Below the pieces are notes generated by a model. That model was not told the origin of the DNA. It did no database searches and was given only the letters and a program-made list of their open reading frames with translations. Positions 19,321 through 26,849 of a stretch of DNA of 39,294 nucleotides are shown here, one piece after another. Numbering within the stretch: the first letter of the stretch is position 1; each line of letters starts with the position of its first letter. Origin of the DNA: Planctomycetia bacterium (GTDB lineage Bacteria > Planctomycetota > Phycisphaerae > Phycisphaerales > SM1A02); the NCBI GenBank assembly GCA_005790565.1, contig SXUJ01000010.1, positions 1-39,294 of the forward strand, written 5' to 3'. Made by a program: the position numbers and the translations under genes.

Positions 19321-20568
19321 CTACGCGGCGCGCCGTTGCACACTCTCCTGCGTGCGTGGACCGGCGAACAAGACCAGGAGCGTCACATCATCCTCAGGGT
19401 GAAGTGATCCGGCATGCGCGTCAAGCTCCGCTGTGAGGCGTTCAATCACTTCATCCGCGCTCGACGCGCCACTCGCTGCGGCGAAGGCGCGCGGATGACC
19501 AGGCCCGTCCGCGCCGTAGAGCGCCTGCTCAACACCATCGGAGTAAAACACCACCGCATCGCCCTCTTCGAGGACGACCGACGCTTCGACGTACTCCTCT
19601 TCCGGAAACACGCCGAGCAAGCCGCCAGGCATCTCGAGCGACCTCGGAAGTTCTCCCGCACGCATCAGAAAACACGCCGGATGACCTGCGCTCGCGAGGC
19701 GCAGCGTGCGCGAAGAGAAGTCGAGCAATGCCGCGACTGCCGTTGCAAATCGGGTGGTGCCGCGCTGGTGCTCGATGAGATTGCGGTTGAGGCGATCGAG
19801 CGTTTCTCCCGGCCCGAGGATTCGATGTGATGTGCCATCGCGTTCAGTCAACTCGACCGATCGGGCGACCGCCATTCCGAGCAAGGCCGCTGGCACACCA
19901 TGCCCTACGGCATCCGCGATGAAAATCGAGACTGCACTCTGATCGAGTGGCTTGATGTTGAAGACATCGCCACTCACGCCTGCGAGCGGGCGAAAGAGCG
20001 TCGCAACCTGAAACCCATGATCGAGGTCTTGGTGGAGCGGAAGAAAGTCTCGCTGCACCATGGCAGCCATCTGAATCTCCTCCTCGCGAGAGTCGAGTTC
20101 TTCTCGCAGATTTCCGAGTACCCGGGTGACCAGTGCCAACTCTTGTGTCGCGGCACGCCGAGCCTGCGCGCAACGCAAGACGCCTCGGATCATTCCCACA
20201 AGGACAGCCGGCGGATCGTCCGGCGAACACACGAGCGCGTCGTGATGCGCCACCACATCAGGCGCAAGCCTGGCGACCAGAATCACTTCCGGCGCAGCCG
20301 TTGGATCGATGGAAGCAAGCACCAAATCCAGAGCCGCGCTCGGCGTTGCGTCTGCGACGAGGATGACCGCATCGCAACGAAGCGATGCGGTTGCGCAGGC
20401 ATGCAGCGCCATGTGTGAGATGGCTGGGGTCTCTTGCGGCGACGAAACTGCGAATCCATCATCGAGCGCCGCGCGAAGTATCAGCGACTGCTGCAAGCAT
20501 TCGCTCGCAGACACGACAACCACCGAACCACCACGGGCGCAGGAAACGAAACCACGCGTGTGTGCCAA
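19321..20568 (-). CDS. SpoIIE/PP2C-type serine phosphatase with N-terminal receiver-like domain
   Basis: This protein is 415 aa from the TTG start at 20568, which I prefer because CCTCCT (AGGAGG on the coding strand) sits six bases away at 20575-20580. The C-terminal half is a PP2C/SpoIIE phosphatase: RDFLPLHQDLDHGFQVATLF, GVSGDVFNI with the metal Asp, IADAVGHGVPAALLGM with the second metal Asp, and ending HPEDDVTLLVL. Such proteins (RsbU-like) dephosphorylate anti-sigma-factor antagonists. The first 130 or so residues, containing VVVVSASECLQQSLILRAA and DAVILVADATPS, look like a degenerate response-regulator receiver. A short helical linker (REELDSREEEIQ) joins the halves. No partner anti-sigma or STAS protein is adjacent. 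McsB is the convergent neighbour, and DUF192 lies 133 bases upstream. Confidence 0.87.
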   Translation of the reverse strand: MAHTRGFVSCARGGSVVVVSASECLQQSLILRAALDDGFAVSSPQETPAISHMALHACATASLRCDAVILVADATPSAALDLVLASIDPTAAPEVILVARLAPDVVAHHDALVCSPDDPPAVLVGMIRGVLRCAQARRAATQELALVTRVLGNLREELDSREEEIQMAAMVQRDFLPLHQDLDHGFQVATLFRPLAGVSGDVFNIKPLDQSAVSIFIADAVGHGVPAALLGMAVARSVELTERDGTSHRILGPGETLDRLNRNLIEHQRGTTRFATAVAALLDFSSRTLRLASAGHPACFLMRAGELPRSLEMPGGLLGVFPEEEYVEASVVLEEGDAVVFYSDGVEQALYGADGPGHPRAFAAASGASSADEVIERLTAELDAHAGSLHPEDDVTLLVLFAGPRTQESVQRRAA

Positions 20569-20574
20569 ACTGAA

Positions 20575-20580
20575 CCTCCT
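20575..20580 (-). promoter_or_regulatory. Ribosome binding site supporting a TTG start
   Basis: The coding-strand AGGAGG is a perfect Shine-Dalgarno and lies six bases before TTG 20568 of the SpoIIE-type gene. No other in-frame start within the first 15 codons has a comparable site; the longer frame begins at GTG 20604 without one. It argues that translation begins at TTG. Confidence 0.6.
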
Positions 20581-20648
20581 GCGCCTTCGGACTTCCTCAC
20601 GCACGCGATGCAGCGGACGACTGCACGCGTTTCATCAACGAAATGACG

Positions 20649-20666
20649 GCGACGCGTTCGCGTCGC
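20649..20666. other. GC-rich inverted repeat between DUF192 and the phosphatase gene
   Basis: GCGACGCG and CGCGTCGC are perfect inverted copies with two bases between them. The repeat sits in the 133-bp gap downstream of the DUF192 gene. No T-run follows on the minus strand, so terminator status is doubtful; a protein-binding palindrome or mRNA end structure is equally possible. Confidence 0.35.
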
Positions 20667-20701
20667 GGGCAGCACTCAAGACTCCAGAGGAATGGATCGG
20701 C

Positions 20702-21223
20702 TCAATGAGGAAGCGTCTTGAGACGCTCTCGATCCAATTCCAGCATCGTCCCCGCCTTCACTCCCAGTCGCGCAAGCGATCCTGGCGGCACTTCGATGAC
20801 ATACCGTGCCGGGCTCACGCTCGGATAACGCGGCAATCGAGCGCTGTACTCCGCGACGCTCTCGCCCGCTCCCTGCGGTGCCTCCTTGGGCATCGTGTAG
20901 ACGCTCACGACACGGCCGAGGGGGCTCACATACGCGATGTCAAGGTCGATGACGCACCCGTACATCCAGAAACTTCGCGGCGCTGCATCGGGGAATATGA
21001 ACAGCATGCCGCCGTCCGGCGGCAGGGCCGCGACACCGCCGAGCCCCTTCTGTCGTTGAGCGTCGGTCAGTGCCAAGCGCAAGTGAAAAGTCTCTCCACC
21101 GAGCACGACATCCTCGAGCACGGGCTCGGTCGGCGAAGAGGACTCGCCCGGCGCGCACGCCCAGAGGCTACACGCAAGAACGGCGGAGACAAGAAGCGTG
21201 ATCGTGCGTTGCAATCGGAACAT
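20702..21223 (-). CDS. DUF192-family lipoprotein
   Basis: The 173-aa protein begins MFRLQRTITLLVSAVLACSL and has a lipobox-like LWAC, so it is a probable lipoprotein. The DUF192 fold is clear from LTDAQRQKGLGGVAALPPDG, GMLFIFPDAAPRSFWMYGC and IDLDIAYVSPLGRVVSVYTM. The family is common in bacteria and archaea, with a small beta-barrel fold, and its function is not settled. ATG 21223 was chosen because it starts the signal sequence; the longer open frame to 21457 overlaps the divergent gene region. The proposed start is 107 bases from the divergent pterin carbinolamine dehydratase gene. The next gene on this strand, the SpoIIE-type phosphatase, is 133 bases downstream, so they may or may not share a transcript. 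Confidence 0.83.
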   Translation of the reverse strand: MFRLQRTITLLVSAVLACSLWACAPGESSSPTEPVLEDVVLGGETFHLRLALTDAQRQKGLGGVAALPPDGGMLFIFPDAAPRSFWMYGCVIDLDIAYVSPLGRVVSVYTMPKEAPQGAGESVAEYSARLPRYPSVSPARYVIEVPPGSLARLGVKAGTMLELDRERLKTLPH

Positions 21224-21330
21224 GCGTGAGATCCTATGAAACCCATGAACGGGGGCAAATGTCGCGCGCAGCGTATCCGTGCGAGCGCATCGCTGCCCAC
21301 GCAAGAATCGAGACCGTAGAATGCGACGCC

Positions 21331-21642
21331 ATGACTCCCGTCCAAAGCAGTTCGAACCCGCAGCGGCTTGACGAACCTGAGATCGAACGACGGTTGCAAT
21401 CACTCCCCGAGTGGTCGCACGCAGGAGATCAACTCCAACGAACTTTCGTGTTCGCAAACTTCCTCGAAGCGATGCGCTTTGTGAATGCGATCAGTACGCG
21501 CGCGGAAGCTGTGCAACATCATCCCGACATCCTCGTCCGTTGGAATCGAGTGACGCTCTCCCTCTCCACCCATGATGCGGGCGGCATCAGCGCGAAAGAC
21601 TTCGCCTTCGCGAGCGATGTCGATCAATCCCTTGGCACCTGA
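21331..21642 (+). CDS. Pterin-4a-carbinolamine dehydratase (PhhB/DCoH-like)
   Basis: The 103-aa protein has the size and motifs of pterin-4a-carbinolamine dehydratases. AEAVQHHPDILVRWNRVTLS contains the conserved HHP, then LSTHDAGGISAKDFAFASDVD holds the later His and the conserved GxSxxDxxxA. The N-terminal part EIERRLQSLPEWSHAGDQLQ and the central FVFANFLEAMRFV are typical. The enzyme dehydrates the 4a-hydroxy-tetrahydropterin formed by aromatic amino-acid hydroxylases, recycling the pterin; bacterial homologues also occur without a hydroxylase. No phenylalanine hydroxylase gene is in the window. ATG 21331 gives a standard length; the frame upstream to 21226 is not conserved-looking. It ends 17 bases from the convergent riboflavin synthase gene. 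Confidence 0.87.
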   Translation: MTPVQSSSNPQRLDEPEIERRLQSLPEWSHAGDQLQRTFVFANFLEAMRFVNAISTRAEAVQHHPDILVRWNRVTLSLSTHDAGGISAKDFAFASDVDQSLGT

Positions 21643-21659
21643 GCACACTCGCGGCGAAC

Positions 21660-22295
21660 TCACTCCATCCGTGCGGGCGCAGAAAGACTCGCGCGCGCAC
21701 AAAGGACCTTGTCGACAAGTTTGGCCAAGTAGTCCGCTTCCAGATTCACCCGCGTCCCGACCACCCAATCACGCAGCCGCGTTCGCGCGAGCGTCTCTGG
21801 AATCAAACACACATCGAACACCAATGCGTCGCTTGTGCGTTCGTGCACCTTTGCGATCGTCAGCGACACACCGTCGAGGGTGATCGACCCTTGTGGAATG
21901 ATTGCCGTGGCGACAGCGTCGAGCCCGGCGAGACTCACGCGATACTCTCCGCTCGAATTCACGATCGCGCGCACCACCGCGACCCCATCGATATGCCCGA
22001 GCACGAAGTGACCGCCGAGCAGCGTGGTTGCGTTCGCGCTCGGCTCAAGGTGTACGACAGCACCGGGGCGCAGGTCCGCAAGCGTCGTCAGTGCGAGTGT
22101 TTGCGAGATCACATCGAAGCAGATTGCTGACGCTGAGGCGGCAACCAATGTGAGGCAGCATCCTTGGACCGCAATCGATGCGCCGAGTTCCGACACCGGG
22201 AACCCCGGCGATGGCGCGACGACGAGCCGCCGACCGCTCGAGTTCGCTTCGTTCGAGAGAACCGTGCCGAGTGATTGAATGAGTCCCGTGAACAC
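21660..22295 (-). CDS. ribE: Riboflavin synthase, alpha chain type
   Basis: This enzyme dismutates two 6,7-dimethyl-8-ribityllumazine molecules to riboflavin and a pyrimidine. The 211-aa length and the start MFTGLIQSLGTV are diagnostic. Two homologous lumazine-binding barrels are visible: the first with ELGASIAVQGCCLTLV, the second with AIIPQGSITLDGVSLTIAKV. FVLGHIDGVAVV lies between them. A C-terminal helix with LRDWVVGTRVNLEADYLAK allows trimerisation. No other rib gene is in the window. The start is 141 bases from the divergent PQQ-like propeller gene, and the 3' end is 17 bases from the dehydratase gene. The symbol ribE follows usage for the alpha type; the same enzyme is called ribC in E. 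coli. Confidence 0.93.
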   Translation of the reverse strand: MFTGLIQSLGTVLSNEANSSGRRLVVAPSPGFPVSELGASIAVQGCCLTLVAASASAICFDVISQTLALTTLADLRPGAVVHLEPSANATTLLGGHFVLGHIDGVAVVRAIVNSSGEYRVSLAGLDAVATAIIPQGSITLDGVSLTIAKVHERTSDALVFDVCLIPETLARTRLRDWVVGTRVNLEADYLAKLVDKVLCARASLSAPARME

Positions 22296-22436
22296 CCTTT
22301 GAGCGTAGCGCGACTGCTCTCATGGCGTCGATTCGGCTCGAATCCTCCCCCCCGCTACGCTCGTGTTCAACCCCGAATGCACCCGCTTCGGTTACCTTGT
22401 ATCCCTTCGATCCCCTCGCTGGCTTTGAGAACCACC

Positions 22437-23714
22437 ATGACTGCCCGAGACCCCCACTGCGCCATTTCCAAAACCCTGCTCCTCACCGCCATGCTCGCCA
22501 CCGGCGCACATGCACAGTCGGACGCAGGTCTCGCATCCAAGTCCGGCGCGGAGGCTGTGGCGGCGGTCAAGGCAAGTGTGGAAGCGCTCTACCTCGTGAC
22601 CCCCGACGCAGCGCAAAGCCTCGACACGACTGTTGGCTGGCAGACCCGCCTCCTGCTCACGGGTGACCTTCGCGCCACACGCGTCTGGTCGAGCGCGCAC
22701 GGGATTTTCGTGGGCAACACGCGCAACGAATTGACGATGCTCCGCGCGCATGACGGAACTGTAGTTTGGTTCTCGTCAGGCGCACCCACCAGCGACACGA
22801 TTCTCGCGGTGCAACCCACGCAGGTCCCATTCGCGAACTCCGCCGTGGATCGCATCGCGGTTGCCACGAACACTTGCGTGTATCTCGTCAGTCCGGTGGA
22901 TGGCAAGTTGCACTCGCCAGTCCCGTTGACGGTGAAGCAACCCGTCCACCGCACACCTTCGACCTCGCCCGTCGCAACTTCCTCCGCGTTTGTTTGGGGT
23001 ACGCGAAGTGGCATCGTCTGCTGGCATCGCTTCGCGACCGGTGCAGAAGTGAATGCCAAGACGATTGGCGCGTCGATTGTCGCGAAGCCAACGCTTTACG
23101 CCGACCACTGCGTACTTGTCGGAACCACCGACGGATTCGTGGCTGCGCTCGACGCCACGGATGGGTCAAGCTACTGGCGGACGAAGCTCGGCAAGGGCGT
23201 GCGCGCGCCTATCGCGGCCGCGAATGACACCGCAATCGTCGCATCGCAAGATCAGTATGTGTACGCCTTCGACATCCGCAGTGGCGCGAAGTTGTGGAGC
23301 TATTTCACCGAGAGTTCGCTCGAAACTCCGCCGTTCGCAACGGATGAAGTCGCAGTCCAATTCGTTCCGACCGAGGGACTCCTATGCTTCGAACTCCGAG
23401 GCGCAGGACACCCCGGCGGTGTCGTGCGATGGAAGAAGGAAGGGCTTGGGCTTCCGGTGCTCACCGCGCACGGACAGGAACTGTTCCTGTGGGACCCCGT
23501 CCGCCGACAAGTCGTCGTTCTTGATCTCTCCAACGGCGCGATCGCGCGCACCATCGCGCTTCCTCAGGTGGAGTGGATCGAAGCGGATCGCCTTCTGAAG
23601 GGGGACTTCGTCGTCTGGAACACCGACGGACGCGTCGAGTACCTCGCTCCTCGCGTACAAACGGCGGCGACGAAACCCACAGGTTCCACCGCCGCAAGCG
23701 CCGTGAGCCCGTGA
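22437..23714 (+). CDS. Exported PQQ-like beta-propeller protein
   Basis: The 425-aa protein has a signal peptide (TLLLTAMLATGAHAQ type, cleavage after AHA) and a beta-propeller of PQQ-like blades. Repeated blade phrases include TMLRAHDGTVVWFSSGAPT, GFVAALDATDGSSYWRTKLG, YVYAFDIRSGAKLWSYFTES and VVVLDLSNGAIARTIALP. This is the PQQ_2/BamB-like superfamily. The protein is probably periplasmic. ATG 22437 is used because it begins the signal peptide; the frame opens at 22275 in the divergent gene region. The following purH gene starts 64 bases later. There is no methanol-dehydrogenase-type catalytic site visible, so an enzyme role with PQQ is not supported; a scaffold or assembly role is more likely. 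Confidence 0.83.
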   Translation: MTARDPHCAISKTLLLTAMLATGAHAQSDAGLASKSGAEAVAAVKASVEALYLVTPDAAQSLDTTVGWQTRLLLTGDLRATRVWSSAHGIFVGNTRNELTMLRAHDGTVVWFSSGAPTSDTILAVQPTQVPFANSAVDRIAVATNTCVYLVSPVDGKLHSPVPLTVKQPVHRTPSTSPVATSSAFVWGTRSGIVCWHRFATGAEVNAKTIGASIVAKPTLYADHCVLVGTTDGFVAALDATDGSSYWRTKLGKGVRAPIAAANDTAIVASQDQYVYAFDIRSGAKLWSYFTESSLETPPFATDEVAVQFVPTEGLLCFELRGAGHPGGVVRWKKEGLGLPVLTAHGQELFLWDPVRRQVVVLDLSNGAIARTIALPQVEWIEADRLLKGDFVVWNTDGRVEYLAPRVQTAATKPTGSTAASAVSP

Positions 23715-23778
23715 TGATGCGAGTCGTTGACGCGCGGGGCTCCCTGAGGAGTCGCCTTCGAAGGAGAGGCCGAGCAAC

Positions 23779-25377
23779 ATGAGTGAGTTCGTACCGATTC
23801 GGCGGGCACTTGTCTCTGTCTCGGACAAGACCGACATTGTTCCCTTTGTCCGCGCGCTTGTGAGTCACGGGGTCGAGATTGTCTCTACCGGCGGTACGGC
23901 GACGGCGCTTACCGCCGCAGGCATTCGCGTGCGATCGATCGACCAACTCACAGGTTTTCCGGAGATGCTCGATGGTCGCGTGAAGACGCTGCACCCAAAG
24001 GTGCATGGAGGATTACTCGGCCGCCGCCATGTCGAGTCGCATGTCGAAGCGATGCGCGCACACGGCATCGAGCCGATTGACCTCGTGTGTGTGAATCTCT
24101 ATCCCTTCGAGCGCACCGTGCGCGACATGAGCGTAGAAGAAGAACACGCGATTGAGCAGATCGACATCGGCGGCCCTTCGATGCTTCGCTCGGCCGCAAA
24201 GAATTTCGAATCAGTGCTCGTCATCACGGATCCCTCGCAGTACGACCGCGTCGCGAGCAGCTTGAAATCGCACGACGGCTGTACGCCGCTCGAACTCCGT
24301 CGAGAGTTTGCGGCGTTGACATTTGCACGCACGGCGGCGTATGACACCGCGATCGCGGCGTGGATGGCGAGTCGCATGCTTCGCCAGGAGCGATTCCCGC
24401 CAGTGCTTCGTCAAGGATTCACTCGGCACCTCGAACTTCGATATGGCGAGAATCCGCACCAACTCGCAGCCGCCTACGCGGATCCGGCCGCCAACGGTCC
24501 GAGTGTCCTCCGCGCCGAGCTCCTTCACGGCAAGCCTCTCTCCTACAACAATCTTCTCGACGCTGCTGCCGCGCTGGAACTTGTGCAAGACCTCTCGGAG
24601 ACTTTCCCCGCCCAGGATGCAGCGGCGATTCTCAAGCACACAAATCCATGCGGATGCGCCGTGGCGAGATCCCAACTCGAAGCCTTCGAACGCGCCTACG
24701 CTGGCGACCCCCTCGCCGCGTACGGTGGCATCCTCGCGTGCAATCACACGCTTGATGACACGACCGCGGCATCCATCATCGAGGGCGAAAAGTTTCTCGA
24801 AGTCATCGTGGCGCCCGACTTCCATCCCCGGGCGGTCGAATTGCTCTCGCAACGCTGGAAACTCGTCCGCCTGCTCAGCGTTGGCGCGATCAAGCCGGCA
24901 ACCGGGATGCCGACTGCGTGGCGCTCGATCCCGGGCGGAATGCTGGTGCAAGATCAGGATCGACTGCCGGTCATGCTTGATGGATTTCAGCATGTCGCTG
25001 GTCCGAAGCCCCTTGACTCGACACTCGCCGATGCAGCAATGCTTACGATTGTCGCGAAGCACCTGAAGTCCAACGCAGTCTGCATCGGGCGTGCAGGCGA
25101 ACTCTGGGGTGCGGGCGCGGGTCAAATGGATCGGGTCGCGAGTTGTCGGATTGCGATTGCGAAGGCGAGCGCTCGCTTGGCGCAAAATCATGAGTGCGTC
25201 GTCGCGGCCGGCGATGCGTTTTTTCCCTTCGCCGATGGTCCAAAGCTCCTCATCGACGCCGGCGTGCGATGCATCGTGCACCCAGGCGGATCCAAGCGGG
25301 ATCAAGACACCTTTGATCTTTGCAATCAACACGGCGTCACCTGTCTCACCACGGGAACGCGGCGATTTCGGCACTAA
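23779..25377 (+). CDS. purH: Bifunctional AICAR formyltransferase/IMP cyclohydrolase
   Basis: PurH carries out the last two steps of IMP synthesis. The 532-aa length is normal. The N-terminal IMP cyclohydrolase (MGS-like) domain is seen in ALVSVSDKTDIVPFVRALV, IVSTGGTATALTAAGI, GFPEMLDGRVKTLHPKVHGG and IDIGGPSMLRSAAKNFESV. The C-terminal transformylase domain has ELRYGENPHQLAAAY, LSYNNLLDAAAALELVQDL, ILKHTNPCGCAVA and DAFFPFADGPKLLIDAGV, with the HPGGSKRDQ end. AAGGAG lies 12 bases before ATG. It follows the propeller gene by 64 bases and precedes nuoC by 29 bases; co-transcription with nuoC is possible but there is no functional link. Confidence 0.96.
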   Translation: MSEFVPIRRALVSVSDKTDIVPFVRALVSHGVEIVSTGGTATALTAAGIRVRSIDQLTGFPEMLDGRVKTLHPKVHGGLLGRRHVESHVEAMRAHGIEPIDLVCVNLYPFERTVRDMSVEEEHAIEQIDIGGPSMLRSAAKNFESVLVITDPSQYDRVASSLKSHDGCTPLELRREFAALTFARTAAYDTAIAAWMASRMLRQERFPPVLRQGFTRHLELRYGENPHQLAAAYADPAANGPSVLRAELLHGKPLSYNNLLDAAAALELVQDLSETFPAQDAAAILKHTNPCGCAVARSQLEAFERAYAGDPLAAYGGILACNHTLDDTTAASIIEGEKFLEVIVAPDFHPRAVELLSQRWKLVRLLSVGAIKPATGMPTAWRSIPGGMLVQDQDRLPVMLDGFQHVAGPKPLDSTLADAAMLTIVAKHLKSNAVCIGRAGELWGAGAGQMDRVASCRIAIAKASARLAQNHECVVAAGDAFFPFADGPKLLIDAGVRCIVHPGGSKRDQDTFDLCNQHGVTCLTTGTRRFRH

Positions 25378-25406
25378 GTTTTCACTCCGATACACTCTTG
25401 AACCCA

Positions 25407-25961
25407 ATGGCTACGCCGACTCTCGATCACCCCTCGCTCCCTATCGTCAAGGCAGCATTCCCGTCCGTCCGCTTCCTTGCGACAAGTTTCCGCGACATGA
25501 CCGTGCTCGTCACGCCGCCTGAGCATCTGCACCCCGTGCTTCGGTTTCTGCGGGACACGCCCTCTTGCGACTACAACTTCCTCATCGATCTGTTTGGCGT
25601 CGACTACTTGGATTATCCGGTGGCGCAGCCCGCGCGCTTTGCCGTGGGATACCAACTCCTCTCGCATCGGCATGAACAGCGCATTGTGGTGAAGGCGTAT
25701 CTCGATCCAACGGTTGACACGAGCGGAATCGCCGTGGATGCGGCGCTCGAACTCCCGAGCGTGTGCGACTTGTGGCCGGGTGCGGAGTGGCCAGAACGCG
25801 AAGTGTTCGACATGTTCGGTATCCGATTCAAGAATCATCCCGACCTGCGGCGCATTCTGCTTTGGAAGGACTACCCCGCGCATCCACTTCGCAAGGATTA
25901 CCCCCTGCGCGGCCGTGGCGAGCGCGAGCACTTCGCCGTCCTCGATCGCGAATCACGGTAG
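25407..25961 (+). CDS. nuoC: NADH-quinone oxidoreductase subunit C, solitary
   Basis: NuoC is the 30-kDa peripheral-arm subunit of complex I. The 184-aa protein has FLIDLFGVDYLDYPVAQPAR and FAVGYQLLSHRHEQRIVVKA. The family signature follows in SVCDLWPGAEWPEREVFDMF, GIRFKNHPDLRRILLW, KDYPAHPLRKDYPLRGRG. ATG 25407 follows purH by 29 bases; the frame opens at 25320 inside purH. What is odd is the setting: nuoB normally precedes and nuoD follows, but here purH is upstream and a repeat region plus divergent thymidine kinase are downstream. Either the nuo genes are scattered in this organism, or this copy is a second, displaced one. The protein itself shows no sign of decay. Confidence 0.93.
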   Translation: MATPTLDHPSLPIVKAAFPSVRFLATSFRDMTVLVTPPEHLHPVLRFLRDTPSCDYNFLIDLFGVDYLDYPVAQPARFAVGYQLLSHRHEQRIVVKAYLDPTVDTSGIAVDAALELPSVCDLWPGAEWPEREVFDMFGIRFKNHPDLRRILLWKDYPAHPLRKDYPLRGRGEREHFAVLDRESR

Positions 25962-25994
25962 ATCGTAAGCGCGTCCTTTGAGCGCGTCCTTTGC

Positions 25995-26099
25995 GCGCTC
26001 GCGACTTGGAATCTGCGCCAAGCCGCAGATTCCCTCGCTCGCGAGTCTTGAGCGCTCGCGACTTGGAATCTGCGCCAAGCCGCAGATTCCCTCGCTCGC
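25995..26099. repeat. Two tandem copies of a 48-bp palindrome-containing element
   Basis: The sequence GCGCTCGCGACTT followed by a hairpin and CTCGCTCGC occurs at 25995-26042 and again at 26052-26099, a 57-base period with a nine-base spacer. Within each copy GGAATCTGCG pairs perfectly with CGCAGATTCC around a six-base loop (26008-26033 and 26065-26090). Flanking CTCGCGA and TCGCGAG at 25999-26047 can extend the first stem. Just before, an 11-base phrase GCGCGTCCTTT occurs twice (from 25970 and from 25982). This resembles a REP-type dispersed intergenic element; a role as 3'-end structure for nuoC or tdk mRNA is possible. Confidence 0.8.
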
Positions 26100-26144
26100 T
26101 TTCGACTGCGCCGGGGCATCGACCCGAGGCGGACTTCGTGGTCG

Positions 26145-26687
26145 TCAACGGGCGCTCGGAGTGAAACACCCCGCGCAACGCGGCGCGTACTGTTCGTGAC
26201 CTCCAACGCTGATCCGTTCGCGCGACGCGAAGAGGCGCTGCGTGTGCGTTGACGGATTGCCACACGCCGAGCAGATCCCAGTCATCCGGACGATTTCATC
26301 CGCCATCGGCAGCAGCGCGTGAAATGGATCGAAGGGATCCCCGAAATGGTCGATGTCGCATCCGCTCACGATTATGCGCAGGTCCAATGCGAGGACCTGC
26401 GCCACGAGATTCACCGTTGGCGCTCCGAAGAAGTGCACCTCGTCTATGGCGATGACCTCCGTGCCGTTGGCAAGCGCGAGCACCGCCCGCACGTCCTCGA
26501 CCGATTGAGCAGCGAGCCGCGCTCCGTAGTGCGTGCAAATCGCGTCGCGCGCGTAGCGATCGTCGCATGTCGGTTTCACAACAACCACGCGCCGCTGCGC
26601 GCCGCGCGCAGCTTCCACGCGTCGGATGAGTTCAGTCGTCTTCCCAGAAAACATCGGCCCACAAATCACTTCGAGGCGACCGCTCAT
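26145..26687 (-). CDS. tdk: Thymidine kinase, type II (TK1-like)
   Basis: Thymidine kinase phosphorylates thymidine to dTMP in the salvage route. The 180-aa protein has the P-loop GPMFSGKTTEL right after the start, VVVVKPTCDDRYA, the Walker-B-like IAIDEVHFFGAP, and GCDIDHFGDPF. The zinc-finger pair is CSACG and CAGC, and the lid has ISVGGHEQYAPRCAGC. All are hallmarks of the TK1 family. ATG 26687 starts MSGRLEVICGPMF; in-frame ATGs at 26702 and 26708 and a longer frame to 26747 are alternatives. It faces the tRNA-Arg gene divergently, with about 60 bases between, and its 3' end abuts the palindromic repeats after nuoC. Confidence 0.94.
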   Translation of the reverse strand: MSGRLEVICGPMFSGKTTELIRRVEAARGAQRRVVVVKPTCDDRYARDAICTHYGARLAAQSVEDVRAVLALANGTEVIAIDEVHFFGAPTVNLVAQVLALDLRIIVSGCDIDHFGDPFDPFHALLPMADEIVRMTGICSACGNPSTHTQRLFASRERISVGGHEQYAPRCAGCFTPSAR

Positions 26688-26748
26688 CCGCGCAGTTTCC
26701 ATGCGCATGACACGAGTTCGAGGTTCCTCATACGATCCGCACCGCACA

Positions 26749-26822
26749 GTCCCGGTAGCTCAGCTGGATAGAGCAGCGGCCTTCTAAGCCGCAGGTCGAT
26801 GGTTCGAATCCATCCCGGGACG
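26749..26822 (+). tRNA. tRNA-Arg (anticodon TCT)
   Basis: The 74-base cloverleaf is complete: acceptor GTCCCGG with CCGGGAC and discriminator G, D stem GCTC/GAGC, anticodon stem GCGGC/GCCGC around loop CTTCTAA with anticodon TCT, and T stem GATGG/CCATC around TTCGAAT. No CCA is encoded. It reads AGA and, by wobble, AGG codons. It is divergent from tdk. Confidence 0.96.
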
Positions 26823-26849
26823 GTTTCTCGGCGCAACATCGTTGCACAC

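Noticed and set aside
24211-25407. Minus-strand 398-aa ORF within purH
   Set aside because: It is an antisense frame caused by GC-rich codon bias; PurH motifs on the plus strand are unambiguous.
25995-26099. CRISPR array
   Set aside because: There are only two units, the spacer is nine bases, and the unit is a large hairpin, with no cas genes nearby.
25978-26199. Plus-strand ORF with repeated RSRLGICAKPQIPSLA peptides
   Set aside because: The repetition comes only from the tandem palindromic DNA repeats; the reverse strand gives equally repetitive frames, and there is no ribosome site.
26833-26845. Small hairpin after tRNA-Arg as a terminator
   Set aside because: The stem has only five pairs and no T-run follows.
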